In this document: positions 11,340 to 21,915 of the stretch, piece by piece
How the letters are laid out: each line of letters begins with the position of its first letter
Position numbering within the stretch: position 1 is the first letter of the stretch
Assembly (NCBI GenBank): GCA_035578155.1
Contig: JAPWDM010000005.1
Location: forward strand, 28,698,108-28,762,107
Direction of reading: 5' to 3'
Length of the DNA stretch: 64,000 nt
Source of the DNA: Brachynemurus nebulosus
Taxonomy: Eukaryota; Arthropoda; Insecta; Neuroptera; Myrmeleontidae
The notes under the pieces: generated by a model
What the model was told of the DNA's origin: nothing
Database searches by the model: none
The model's input: the letters and a program-made list of their open reading frames with translations, nothing else
Made by a program: the position numbers and the translations under genes

Positions 11340-11596
11340 CAGTGGTTCCTAAAGTGGTCGCTAACAACCTTCAAGGGCTCCACGTTGGCAAAAAAAAAAT
11401 TGGAACTTGATGGGATGTAAATGGGGTCTATAACAACAGAGTAGATGCAGAGCGAGGTAGGTGTACTTGGTAGGTAGATCGACATCTCATTTTACAAAAA
11501 TTATATTTTCGAAATTACGGGATTTGTACAGGGGATCTATCTCAAATAGAAAACATGACAAGGGGTCGACGAGACAAATACGTTTGGGAACCACTG
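11340..11596. mobile_element. hAT MITE, 257 bp, with 8-bp TSD
   Basis: The ends CAGTGGTTCCTAAAGTGG and TTTGGGAACCACTG form hAT-type TIRs. The flanking octamers GGTTAGAG (11332-11339) and AGTTAGAG (11597-11604) match at 7 of 8 positions. No coding capacity. A truncated relative lies at about 42590-42947, sharing GATGTAAATGG and the right terminus. Confidence 0.9.
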
Positions 11597-11604
11597 AGTT
11601 AGAG

Positions 11605-12030
11605 TGAAAACTTTATATCACAATTGTTGCAATAAAAGTCAAAATATTTATTAATAGTGTATACAGGAAAATGTATTGTGGAGGCACAAAATTGTAAATT
11701 TCGGAAATCAAAATCCTAAACTAATTGTAATAATTTATTTTTCTATTTTCCTTAGAATTAGTAGCAATCTAAAGGGTATTGAAGAGGTAAATTTAGAATT
11801 GGAAATAATGTTTTGCTTACCATAAACCAATAACGTGTTCAGCCTTAAAATCTTACCTGTAACAAAATAAGAAAAATATATTTAGTTAACTTCCAACAAT
11901 TTAAACATTACTTAGGTACGTGCTTAATTACAAAAATTTATTCAAATATTGGAAACATTTTGTCCTGAACTGCGATTTTGAAAATTATGGGTCTTCATGT
12001 TATTTTTGAATTTTCCGCTTAAACGCTTCA
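11605..12030. other. AT-rich stretch without recognised features
   Basis: No repeats or frames stand out between the hAT MITE and the foldback element. Confidence 0.5.
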
Positions 12031-13488
12031 CTTACAAGGAGATGCACCCAGAGTGAAATTCGGGATTTTGATGAAACTTCGCGGGTGTGTAGAATAGGCA
12101 AAAATAAGGGACCCGTATTTTTTTTTATCGGCAATCTTCCACGTTCACGGGGTGAAACCAGCCCCTAAAGTTGAGGGCTCAAATCGTATTTCTTAAGATA
12201 TCTCGAAAATTATAAGAGATAGAGGAAAACTTTAAATTGACGAAATGTTACTCTTTGAAAGGCCTATTCACCTGTATAGGTTAAACCAGGGCCGGATTCA
12301 TAAGAGGGTCTGGAGGGGTGAAAATGGGGGTAAATTTTCTTGTACAGCCTGAATGGTTCAATGTATCAAATTTTTGCCATCATAAATAGAAAAAGCACGA
12401 AAATTAGGGGATACGTGTTTTTGCGTTTTTTCGAGATATGTGTGGTATCCAAGCCATATAAGGAGGAAAAAAATAGGGTAGATTATATTGCATTATTATT
12501 GATTGCAAATAATACCTTCTAGGGTAAAAGCCCCCTTTGTGGAACGGTATCTAATACTGGAACAGTTTTGACATTTACAGATCTATTTCTTTAATTAAGT
12601 AAGGAAACTTTAAATGCAAGGTGAATTTAAATTGAAAAACAATCATTCTATTAATAATAATTTTTGTTATCAGACGTTTCTTTCAAAAATAACTTCATTA
12701 ATATGTAAATGTTCATAATTAGATACCGTTCCACAAAGGGTGCTTTTACCCTATATTTTTTTATTTTTATGTTTATTTTCATCATTAAAATGTAAATTTT
12801 TACTTTCCGATAATGATTCATGTATTTTTCAGTACTTACTTAATTGGTAATTTAGCTATGTGTATATTTGGCTATATATGTATATTTTGTACACATGGCT
12901 AAATTACCAATTGAGTTAGTACTGAAAAATATATGAATCATAATCGGAAAGTAAAAATTTACATTTTAATGATGAAAATAAACATAAAAATAAAAAAATA
13001 TAGAAGATATTTGCAATCAATAATAATGCGATATAATCTACCCTATTTTATTCCTCCTTATATGGCTTGGATACCACACATATTTCGAAAAAACGCAAAA
13101 ACAGGTATCCCCTAATTTTTGGTGCTCTTTCTATTTATGATGGCAAAAATTTGATAAATTGAACCATTCAGGCTGTACAAGAAAATTTACCCCATTTTCA
13201 CCCCTCCAGACCCTCTTATGAACCCGGCCCTAGTTTAACCTATACAGGTGAATAGGCCTTTCAAAGAGTAACGTTTCGTCAATTTAAAGTTTTCCTCTAT
13301 CTCTCATAGTTTTCGAGATATTTTTAGAAATACGTTTTGAACCCCCAACTTTAGGGGCTGGTTTCACCCCGTCAACGTGGAAGATGGCCGATAAAAAAAA
13401 ATACGGGTCTCTTATTTTTGGCTATTCTACACACCAGCGAAGTTTCATCAAAATCCCGAATTTCACTCTGGGTGCATTTCCTTGTTAG
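12031..13488. mobile_element. 1.46-kb foldback element
   Basis: The left arm (12031 to about 12868) and right arm (about 12880-13488) are reverse complements, centred near 12874 (TTGGTAATTTAGC .. GCTAAATTACCAA). The outer ends read CTTACAAGGAGATGCACCCA and TGGGTGCATTTCCTTGTTAG. The arms carry a GGCCGGATTCATAAGAGGG block and several runs of G or C. The left arm is about 230 bp longer because of an inserted MITE. A divergent single-arm relative is at about 37760-37985. No coding frame is credible and the superfamily is unassigned. Confidence 0.8.
12522..12751. mobile_element. 230-bp MITE with TA TSD nested in foldback arm
   Basis: The TIRs read GGGTAAAAGCCCCCTTTGTG and, reversed, GGGTAAAAGCACCCTTTGTG, and continue through GGAACGGTATCTAAT (33 of 34 matching). 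TA lies on both sides (12520-12521 and 12752-12753). The opposite arm of the host foldback preserves the empty site as CTTCTATATTTT with a single TA, which confirms both the element boundaries and the TSD. A TA target and GGG ends suggest a Tc1/mariner-mobilised MITE. Confidence 0.92.
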
Positions 13489-13747
13489 TACAATCATATA
13501 AGGTAAAGAAAGGTGTAAACTTCAGAAAAAATGATAATAAGTTACAAACTCGTATAAACCTTGTTTTGACATTTTAGAATGTTGTGTTAAGAGTCTTATA
13601 GAATCTCATGTACGCAAGTCAAGATTAGCAAGGTTAAAATATATAAAACTCCTTAAAAACGTCTTCTTAAAATAACTTGTTTCCTGTGCTCTACTAAATG
13701 ACCCCCTTGAAAGGTAAGAGCAGATTCCAATTTTTCCCAAAATTTAC

Positions 13748-13860
13748 GTCATCTCTATCTAATCGGTAACACGCTTGGCTAGCACCCAAGAGATTCGGGG
13801 TCAAGTCCTAACCGATTCAGTTTGATAATTTTTCAATCACTGTGTGAATTTTAAGTAGGA
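13748..13860 (+). repeat. tRNA-derived repeat, decayed copy S4
   Basis: The segment aligns with the tRNA-like repeats near 36.8, 37.2 and 45.1 kb. It has the anticodon-arm-like CTTGG CTAGCAC CCAAG, a box-B-like GGGGTCAAGTCC, and the shared tail CAGTTTGATAATTTTTCAAT with CACTGTGTGA. The acceptor stem no longer pairs at the 5' side. It lies just outside the large element that begins at 13946. Confidence 0.6.
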
Positions 13861-14064
13861 TTCCTAAACAACAAGAAAATTTGATGGAATATGTGTTATT
13901 CTAAAATCTGTTCAATTTTGGTTAGTTTAAACTGATTTTAATAATTTTTAGCGAATTTTCAGGATGAAAATTCAGCTATTACGGCAGCTCTTATGGTAAG
14001 ACCTAAGCCCGGGACTATGGCAGAAATTTGTTTTGGAGCCTCTAGAACCCGAAAATCTACTTCA

Positions 14065-14067
<3 letters not shown>

Positions 14068-14153
<86 letters not shown>
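14068..14153. repeat. (TA)n microsatellite in the head of copy 3
   Basis: About 43 TA units, located about 120 bp inside the hairpin end. A (TA)n tract is at the same place in copies 1 and 2, so it is a constituent of the family. Frames across it are artefacts. Confidence 0.97.
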
Positions 14154-14157
<4 letters not shown>

Positions 14158-14788
14158 GTGTGTACGCGATAACTGTCGAACGAAACACCCAACTGTTATG
14201 AAATTTGGTGAAAACCTTGCAATCTGCCAATCGTTGAATGAGCTCGTTAGCCAGAGACGTCGGATGCCCGGAAGTATTTTTTTTGGGCACTTTTGACAAA
14301 AAGTGTCTAAAGTGCTAATAACATTAGAATTCAAAGGTTTTTTTTATACCATCGTGAAAAGCACATGAAATTGAGCAAAAAACGTCCTTGGAGCGATACT
14401 TGTTTGTCAACTGGTTCTCCAGAAAAATTAAAAATAATTTACAAAATTTTTGGTTAAAGATTTGTTGTCTTTGTCTAACACCAGCTTAACATACCCCATA
14501 TTATTTAGTTTAATTACATGTATACCGTAGACTGCATTTAGATTGCCCTTAATATGTATTAAAAATTTTTGATCCGATTGATTTTAAAATACTAGAAATA
14601 ATATCTAAAAATTATAAGAGAATCATTATCTAATGAAATTTTGACCAATTAGACTATAATTTTTTAGTCGAATTTTCTCCGAAAAATTAGACTTATATAC
14701 AGTCTATACGATAAGAGCTGCGAGAGGCGAGAGTAGGGGCGCTATCCGTTTTCGGACCCGTAGAACACGAATATGTAGAAAAAAAATG

Positions 14789-14792
<4 letters not shown>

Positions 14793-14824
<32 letters not shown>
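14793..14824. repeat. (TA)n microsatellite
   Basis: About 16 TA units inside copy 3. It has no counterpart at this position in the other copies. Confidence 0.97.
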
Positions 14825-14832
<8 letters not shown>

Positions 14833-15144
14833 CCCGCCACCTTTTAATTTGTGTAGGGCCCCCCTATGGAAGTTAAGAGATGAAATTTGGTAAATGGGGC
14901 TCATTTTCGAGGCACCTCATACTATCAAAGTGGGGTCAAATTTTGGGCAAATTTTTTTTCTGACCCGACCTTTAAGGGGGTGGTGGGGGGCGGAAAAGCA
15001 ATAAAACTTTTTCAAACCGGTTTTAAATAATGTTTCGGTCAATTATCTACAACATATCCAAAATTCAGCTTCCTAGGATGATATGATGGGAGTAGAGGGG
15101 GGAAAAACGATTTTCGCTGGATCTAACAGGCCCCCAGCCCCCCA

Positions 15145-15790
15145 GAATTAACGTAGAGGGTTGAAATTTGGTGTGTTGATAAAGTTCGTACCAAGGTTGT
15201 GCTTTTTGGAGGTTTTAATATTTTACCCCCACCCCCCTCATTTTTAAGCTACAATTTCATGCATTTTCGACGTTTTCCAAGATTGTACCACTCGCACAGG
15301 TCACCCGAATAAACCTAGAGGGCTGAAATTTTGTATTCGAATTGAGTTAGTATCAAGGGGGTGCCTTTTGGGGGTCTCGACTTTTAACCCCTACCCCCAC
15401 CATTTTTATACCCAAAAGAACATGATTTTTCTTGTTTTTTAACAGTTTCGTTCGGGTCAAAATCTCCCCAAATAAACCTAGAGGGCTGAAATTTGGTGTA
15501 CAGGTTAAGCTAATAGCCAGACACTGTTTTTTGGAGGTTTCAACTTTTAACCTTTACCCCCACGATTTTGACGCCAATATTTCCTTAATTTTTTTGCTTG
15601 TTTTCTAACACGTCTAGAGACTCCATAAGGAAACCTAGAGGGCTGAAATTTTGTACGTGTATTCAGTTAGTATCCAGCTAGTACCTTGTTGGGAGTCCGC
15701 ATCACTTTTCCCCCCACTTCTCCCATTTTTACATCGGAATTTAATGCTATTGTTAAATGTGTTTTAAAAGCATTATGGTTATTCTAAATA
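15145..15790 (+). repeat. Degenerate ~163-bp tandem array (4 units)
   Basis: Units start near 15145, 15308, 15471 and 15630, a spacing of about 163, 163 and 159. Each begins (C)CTAGAGGGCTGAAATTTNGT and later has a C-rich run (CCCCCACC) followed by a T-rich stretch. Similar GAAATTTGGT and C-run words occur upstream from about 14870, so the array may once have been longer. No coding reading is supported. Confidence 0.75.
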
Positions 15791-16449
15791 CAAGTAGGCG
15801 AATAGTAATTTTAAAAAATTTAAAAAAAAGTGAACTTACTTTTATGACAAATGAAATACATACATATTAAGTAATTTAAAAATGTTATTAAAATCACTGT
15901 TTATTTATAAATTAGGAATTTTGGATTTTTAGTATTTATAAAATAGAAATTTTGGATTTTTTTGGAAAGAAAAAATATCTTTATAAAGGCTTTCCAGTTT
16001 ACTATTGAAGGTCCTTTTTTAATATTTAAAACTAAAACATAAAGGCAATTAGCGGATAAACATGGGCAGGAATGTCCTCGTACGAATTGTGTTGGCATTT
16101 TTTCTGCTACCTGTTTTCGGCACAAAATTGAAATTTACTGAGATACAGCCCTTAAATACTTAAAACCTTTTTTTAAAGCCTCGATCAGCCGAACACTCAT
16201 CACCAGTTTTGAATCCAACAAAATGACAATTCGGTTGTAGACTTTCAATCACATTTCGCTTGTAGACATTCAATACCGAAGATGAAGGGGAAAATTCGAC
16301 TACCGTGATGGGGCCCCGCTGCTCACGGCGTTTTTTTTAATCGAATAAATCTTTTATATTATCTATGTGCATTAACGTGTCTTTATATATCTATAAACAA
16401 AGTAGAGGATTGTCAAATATCATTGTCATTTTGTTTTAATTAAAAAATA

Positions 16450-16691
16450 TGAGGCGTTCTAAAACGAAACTGGCCTAATTCATACAAAACGAGTTATTTA
16501 ACGAAAAAAATAAAAAAGACGAGTTTTATCACAACTTGCTGCTAAGGCCAGTTTTGCTATAACTATAATTTGAAAAAAAACCCTTTTTAATTAAATTGTA
16601 ATAGGCAATACAAGCTGGAGAATCCATTTTCATCACTAACTCATTTTCGACCAGAACTGAAATAGGTAGATGACTTATTTGAAACGCCTCA
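16450..16691. mobile_element. ~242-bp MITE with TGAGGCGTT ends
   Basis: TGAGGCGTT at 16450 is mirrored by AACGCCTCA ending at 16691, and adjoining bases (AAACTGGCC against its counterpart near 16655) extend the similarity imperfectly. A complete TA duplication is not clear (TA left, TG right). It lies within copy 3 of the large family. Related GAGGCGTTT words border the loop of the inverted repeat near 29.6 kb. Confidence 0.5.
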
Positions 16692-17814
16692 TGTTATTTT
16701 TTTTTTTTTTTTTAGTTTGACATTTCAAATAATTTTTTGTTTTTACCAATAATAGATTCAAAATGAATATTATTGTTTATAATTTCTAACATAAAATTCT
16801 TGAATTATACGTATTTTATTTATGTATTTGACAATTCAGGTGGATGTATTCATGCATACGAAATGTATAAAAATTTTAACATATTCTTTTTCATAATATA
16901 TTTTTTTTGAAAATAATTCTCCATTTTATACTCAAGTTCATAGCCATTAGCGAAAATACACCAAAATTCTATAATTTCCACATATTTTGTCAATCATTTC
17001 AACTCGTGAACAGTATAATTTAAAAATGGAAAGCAGATTTAGCTTAAAATAGTGCTAGCATACTGACACATTCTATTATCAAATTATTTAGTAAAATTAC
17101 ACAAGAAAACATGTTTTTATTATTTATTTATTTTTTTAAATACATTAATTAATTATTTTATGATTTCTGGTTATTTCTCTTCATAAGGCAAATATCTCCT
17201 TCATTTTTTTGCTTCGTAACTTTTCTTTCAGTTTGTAAATAAAACTTCCAGTTTAAAATCTGTACAATACAAAACAATTTTTACTTCTATTGAAGCAAAA
17301 TCAAAATTACATTAAGTAAAAACTCATTTAATTTTAGTCTTCAATCGTAAATCAATTTAACTTTGTCTAAAAATTCCTTAATCGTTGTTCAATCTAGAAA
17401 AAAAAAACATTAAATTTTACGAAAAAAGTTCATAAAATGTATATATGATTATGAATATAGATAAGTATCTACTTACTTGTTATTATATTATTATATTAAT
17501 TGGTATTATATTATATTTAGCCGGCGTTTAGCTTAAATTATAAAATAAATTAATAATAACAATAAAAATTAATAAAAATTGACAGCTTGCAAAATCAAAT
17601 CAACAAGCATTATATATCTATTGTAGTACCTATGTAATAAACAATGAAATTTGAATTTAAAACTAACTGCTATAATCAGAGAATAAATTCGAATTGTAAT
17701 AATTACATTGGCGATGCAAAGTTTACGCGAGCGCTCCTGGTTTTTTAAATTAGAAGCTATATCTGTATATCGTTCTATGTGTATATGGTGTTTATCACTG
17801 GCTGTATCAAGTAA

Positions 17815-18194
17815 GGCTGTCTACACAATCAATGAAATAAAGAATAAGAAATAAGATTTAAGAAATAAGGAATAAGAAATAAGGAGTATGCCATCTAGTG
17901 ACGTTGAATGGAACTTTAACGTAACTGCTCATAGGTATATGTATTTAGGTATTTTTGTACTTCAAAATTCATGAAAAAATAACGTTCGTGTTGACTTTTA
18001 TGTCACTCAAGTGAAAAAAATCACGAATTATGACGTACAAAAGTACCTACATATTTATATCTATGAGCAGTTACGTTAAAGTTCCAATCAACGTCACTAG
18101 ATGGCATACTCCTTATTTCTTATTTCTTATTCTTTATTTCTTAAATCTTATTTGTTATTTCTTATTCCTTATTTAATTGATTGTGTAGACAGCC
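17815..18194. mobile_element. PIF/Harbinger-like foldback MITE, 380 bp, TAA TSD
   Basis: The TIR GGCTGTCTACACAATCAATG is long: the arms pair for about 150 bp, through a run of AAGAATAAGAAATAAG-type repeats and a block with ATGCCATCTAGTGACGTTG. TAA trinucleotides flank both ends (17812-17814 and 18195-18197). A 3-bp TWA duplication with GGC/GGG ends fits PIF/Harbinger. There is no coding capacity. It is nested in copy 3 of the large family and is therefore younger than that copy. Confidence 0.85.
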
Positions 18195-18739
18195 TAAATA
18201 TTTTTGTATACGTTTAAAATGCATTTATAGTCCAGTAGCACTAATTTTAAGCTCTATCTCACTCACTAAACATTAATTTTAGAATAGATATAAAAATTTT
18301 TTAAAAAGAGATTCTTGTAGGGATTGCCGAAGAGAACATTTGTGAAAATATTAACTCCCGGAAATGTTTTTTTGTATTGTTTAAACAATATTGAAAATTC
18401 ATGAATAGCGTTTTTTTACCTTTCACCGCTTACGTAGCCAAAAGGTGATAGATACAATAAAAAGTGTTAAGACCTTTTTTGTAGAGAATCGAATTCTCTA
18501 CAAAAAAGTCTGCGAAAACAACTGTCTATCTTGAACAGGTGAAAAAATACAGCGCTCCAAACGCGCACCAAAAAATTCACTTTTTCCAACGTTCCGGCAA
18601 GGTGTGTCGTCGGAAGGGCCTTTGTTTCCCAATAGTCCCAAAAGTCCAAAAAGCGTGGATGAGTCCATCAGCCAGATACGTTCGATCTTTAGAAGCGAAA
18701 TTTTTGGCCATTTTTAGTGGCTTTTTGCAAAATTTAAAT

Positions 18740-18850
18740 TTTTAAAAAATTAACCACTCAACCGATTTTAAAAATATTTTCACGGTTAGATAGCTAAACT
18801 ATTGTAGATAGATACAGGTTGTTATATGAAATCCGTCAGTGTTCAATCTC
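18740..18850 (+). repeat. Subterminal ~117-bp unit of the large family (single unit)
   Basis: The unit has ACCGATTTTAAAAATATTTTCACGGTTAGATAGCTAAACTATT (given in part: ACCGATTTTAAAAATATTTT at about 18761). The same unit is tandemly repeated in the tail of copies 1 and 2 (25130-25580 and its inverse) and, decayed, at 39355-39680. It sits just inside the GACAGGGGTAT end. Confidence 0.65.
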
Positions 18851-18968
18851 TAGAAATTCGCTATGTTATGCAGGTGCTGCGACAGGGGTATTTTTATTTC
18901 AGTATAGTTCATATCCTTCAAGGGTATTTTTAAAATTTTCCGTCATTGTTTCAGCACTTGTTTGTGCA

Positions 18969-20005
18969 CAGCGAAAAAATTTGTGTTAAGATTAAGACAA
19001 TTCACATGTCCAGAACAGTCCACTCAATTTTTTGTGTTATTTTAACACAAAGCATATGTGTCAAATCTTTACACAAGATTTGTGGCAATAATTTAACACA
19101 CAAAAGGACATACATTTAGTGTTAATTTTACACAATTACTTAGTTATAATTTTACCACAATGATGTGTAAAATTAACTAATTTAGAATGTAGAAGTTTAC
19201 TCAGTAAATGTACTGGTATATTTTGATACTTTTTTTGAGTTAGTATTTTTTTTATTTATTTATTATATAACTGAAAGGAAATAAAAAAAATAATTTTTCA
19301 GTACTTAAACTTTTTTATTTAATATTTCTACAAATTTGTGCTCTGATGAAGCACAACATTGTGAAGATCGTTGTCAAACTGAACGTGGAAGGCAAAATGG
19401 AACGACTACTCTTCCTTCTTTACCTTTCTTTGCCCTTTGAATGTGTTCTGGTACGCCGAATATTCGATAATTTTTTAATTAATTGAAGTAAATTCCGCAA
19501 ACAAAGAAAAAAATTCAATCTATAATATTTTTAAATAACTTACCAATATTTAGTATGTAAATAATTAAAACCGATTTAACCTAGGAATACGCTTTGGATT
19601 TTGAAATATTCCGTCTGCTTCTATAGTAAATACGTTTCTGTTGAACGCACGTCGCACAATGTCGAACACTCCAATGATTCTCGATGATGCTATCGATGGT
19701 ATCAGTTACCACTACCCCCGCTCTTATAACTAAAGCAATAGATGCGCGCGAAACCAGTTTTTTGGTGTTGGAAATACGCAAATAAGTGAATTTATGACAT
19801 TTTTTCACATTTTACACAAACATTGTGTTATTTGTGTGTTGTTTAAAACAGATTAACATTTTAATTCTGTTAAATCAAAATTTTTGTTAATATTTTCATT
19901 TAACACAAACACTAAATGTTACATTAACACAGGGTTGGGTTACTTTTTTTACACAAAAAATTTAACCACTAGTTTTTTTTACGCAGAACACAAATTTTTT
20001 CCCTG
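18969..20005 (+). mobile_element. hAT-like non-autonomous element, copy B (complete, 1037 bp)
   Basis: The ends are CAGCGAAAAAATTTGTGTT at 18969 and AACACAAATTTTTTCCCTG ending at 20005, an inverted repeat of about 19 bp with CAGNG termini as in hAT elements. The flanking bases (TTTGTGCA and TGTGTACT) are only loosely similar, so an 8-bp duplication is not demonstrated. Short subterminal GTGTTA/TAACAC words are strongly enriched at both ends, as often seen where hAT transposases bind. No transposase frame. Copies A and C in this window support the boundaries. Confidence 0.65.
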
Positions 20006-20670
20006 TGTGTACTAAAATGTACTGAAAAGTCATATCTAGTTGTTAGTTAATTACAAAATTCTAAGAATACAACGTTACTTCGCGGTACCACTACCATAAC
20101 CACACATTCGTTTTCATTAAATTATATACTTTCAACTGTAATTAGTCATACATAATATGCATACATGTGTATGCAAAGAAATTCACATATTTATAATAAA
20201 TTATGATAATAACTTCACAAATTATGGTGGAATAATAAGAAATTATGATGTAGAGCAACAAACAGTAAGTAAATTCAACACGTATAATGAAATGTGTTGG
20301 GGTTAAATGTATATACATATATTTCTATGCACCAACCGTACTACAACACGGAACAAAAGTACTCGCGCATTAAGTACCCGCTAATGATGTAAATGTAAAG
20401 TAATAAGTAAATGTATATAACTGAAAAGTTCACTTTGATAAATAACTGGATATAATGTGTTGATAAAAGTGTAAGACATTTAAAAAATACGCTGCCAGTG
20501 GGGCGTGGCGCACAGCTTCCTTGTACTTGTAAAAGCACCTTGGTAATTTAATGCCTAATATATCTTTGTATAATTTAATATAGGTATCTAAATTAATAAA
20601 AACAAATAAACAAAACGATTCATAAAAAATTGAGCGAAGTGAGACTAGCAGTAAATAAGATGTTGACATT
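20006..20670. other. AT-rich stretch without recognised features
   Basis: No repeats matched here. Overlapping minus-strand frames at 20341-20669 have no recognisable domain. Confidence 0.45.
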
Positions 20671-20983
20671 TAATGGGATGTCATGGTAGCGCCGTGGATA
20701 CTATTACTCCGAATGCAATGAAATTTGTAGGGGACCATCTAGGAACCAGGACGCATAGTTTCTAACAATTTTATAAAAAAGAATTGAATAGTTCAGAAGT
20801 TATGCCACTTGGTGCAATTTAGTATATTAATGGAATAACATGGTAGAGTCGTAGCTACCGTTACTCCGATTTCGGTTAAATTCATAGGGGACCATCTAGG
20901 AACCAAACTGCATAATTTCTAAAAATTTCATTAAAAGCAATCGAATCGTTCAGAAGTTATGCCACTTGGTGCACACTAGCAAC
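20671..20983 (+). repeat. 157-bp tandem duplication
   Basis: Two units begin TAATGGNATRNCATGGTAG at 20671 and 20828. Each contains GGGGACCATCTAGGAACCA and ends CAGAAGTTATGCCACTTGGT. They differ at scattered sites, so the duplication is not recent. The second unit runs into ACACACAGACGGACAGA, an insect repeat-tail motif. Confidence 0.8.
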
Positions 20984-21038
20984 ACACAGACGGACAGATA
21001 GACGGACGGGCAGACGCCAAACCAAAATTGTTCAGCAA

Positions 21039-21150
21039 GCTCTAAAACGTAAAATGTGCGTAAAAAGTTTTATTTTGGAGGGAAAAAAATTTTTATTTTT
21101 CAGAAGTGATCAGAATGCTTCCGCTACTTTAGTAGTTTCGGAAGCAAAAT
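21039..21150 (+). repeat. Dispersed repeat fragment, partner of 42948-43055
   Basis: GCTCTAAAACGTAAAATGTG followed by a TTTTGGAGGGAAAA block and a TTTCCGCNACNTTAGTAGT-like block recurs in the same orientation at 42948-43055. It probably continues from the tandem duplication and GACGGACAG tail to its left as one interspersed repeat. Confidence 0.6.
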
Positions 21151-21733
21151 GTTAGCAATTACTGTCGGTTATAAATTGAGTTATCTAAAAATTTTGTATC
21201 TGATAATTTTTTTTGTCATATGCTAAATTCTTCTTGCGCTCTCAAATGTTGTGTCATTAATAATAACAATAATTATAATCTATATTTTATCTTGTTTAGA
21301 AAAGGAACTTCTAAGGAAATCGTGATATTTTGAGCATTTTAAGTTATGTATTTTCTATGAAACTTTCTTTTTGCGGTCCCGACCCACGGCATAAAACAGT
21401 TTTTTCACAATCTGGAGCGAACTATACTTTTTATAGCTACTTATTTATGAAATTTTTGAATCATTTATTTTGTGCGAATTTTTTATATGGTTCCTATCCA
21501 CCGCATAAAAAAGGTTACAGGCACCCTATATCTTACGTAATATACAATAGAAGCAAATTTTTCTTAATTTCTTGAAGTAACATCTTAAGTTTATGAAATA
21601 TGTGTATTGGTGTAAAAGCCTGCAAACATAAAAATTAACACGAATAGGAAAACAAAAATGGACGCCACGTCTAAACTAAAAAAATTTACGAATTTCCAAA
21701 GTAGGATACCAAATTTTTGAAACTGATTGTATT
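21151..21733. other. AT-rich stretch without recognised features
   Basis: No organised repeat. An 81-codon frame (21330-21575) shows no domain. Confidence 0.45.
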
Positions 21734-21857
21734 TTTAGCGAATTTCCAAAACTGGAAATTCAGCTTTTACGCCAGGTGTCATGGTGCGACCTAAGCCCGA
21801 GACCATATCAGAAATATGTTTTGAGGTCCCTAGAATACGAAAATGATATTCACTAAA

Positions 21858-21860
<3 letters not shown>

Positions 21861-21910
<50 letters not shown>
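21861..21910. repeat. (TA)n microsatellite in copy 1
   Basis: 25 TA units, at the same place relative to the hairpin end as in copies 2 and 3. Copy 2 has a longer tract. Confidence 0.98.

Positions 21911-21915
<5 letters not shown>

Larger units (their letters stand above)
13946..18891 (+). mobile_element. Large non-autonomous family, copy 3 (different interior)
   Basis: The first ~370 bp are homologous to 21734-22100 and the last ~150 bp to 25470-25618. Shared head marks are TTTTAGCGAATTT, the GACCTAAGCCCG block, a (TA)n tract, and the CGTCGGATGCCC block. The shared tail ends GAAATTCGCTATGTTATGCA .. GCTGCGACAGGGGTAT. Between these ends the sequence is unrelated to copies 1 and 2. It holds a 163-bp tandem array, a TGAGGCGTT MITE and a TAA-flanked MITE. 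A terminal hairpin GAATTTTC/GAAAATTC lies at 13953-13973. The layout recalls Helentron-type non-autonomous elements. No Rep/helicase coding is present. Confidence 0.65.

Noticed and set aside
14057..14334. Tyr-Ile repeat proteins from minus-strand frames (also at 7170-7376, 14704-14904, 21735-21983 and 35986-36225)
   Set aside because: They are translations of (TA)n microsatellites joined to repeat flanks.
15145..15790. CRISPR-like array of regularly spaced repeats
   Set aside because: Units are continuous ~163-bp degenerate tandem repeats without a repeat/spacer pattern, in a eukaryotic transposon context.
20990..21020. GACGGACAGATAGACGGACGG as a purposeful minisatellite
   Set aside because: Short tracts of this kind are common at the tails of insect interspersed repeats; it continues the repeat on its left.
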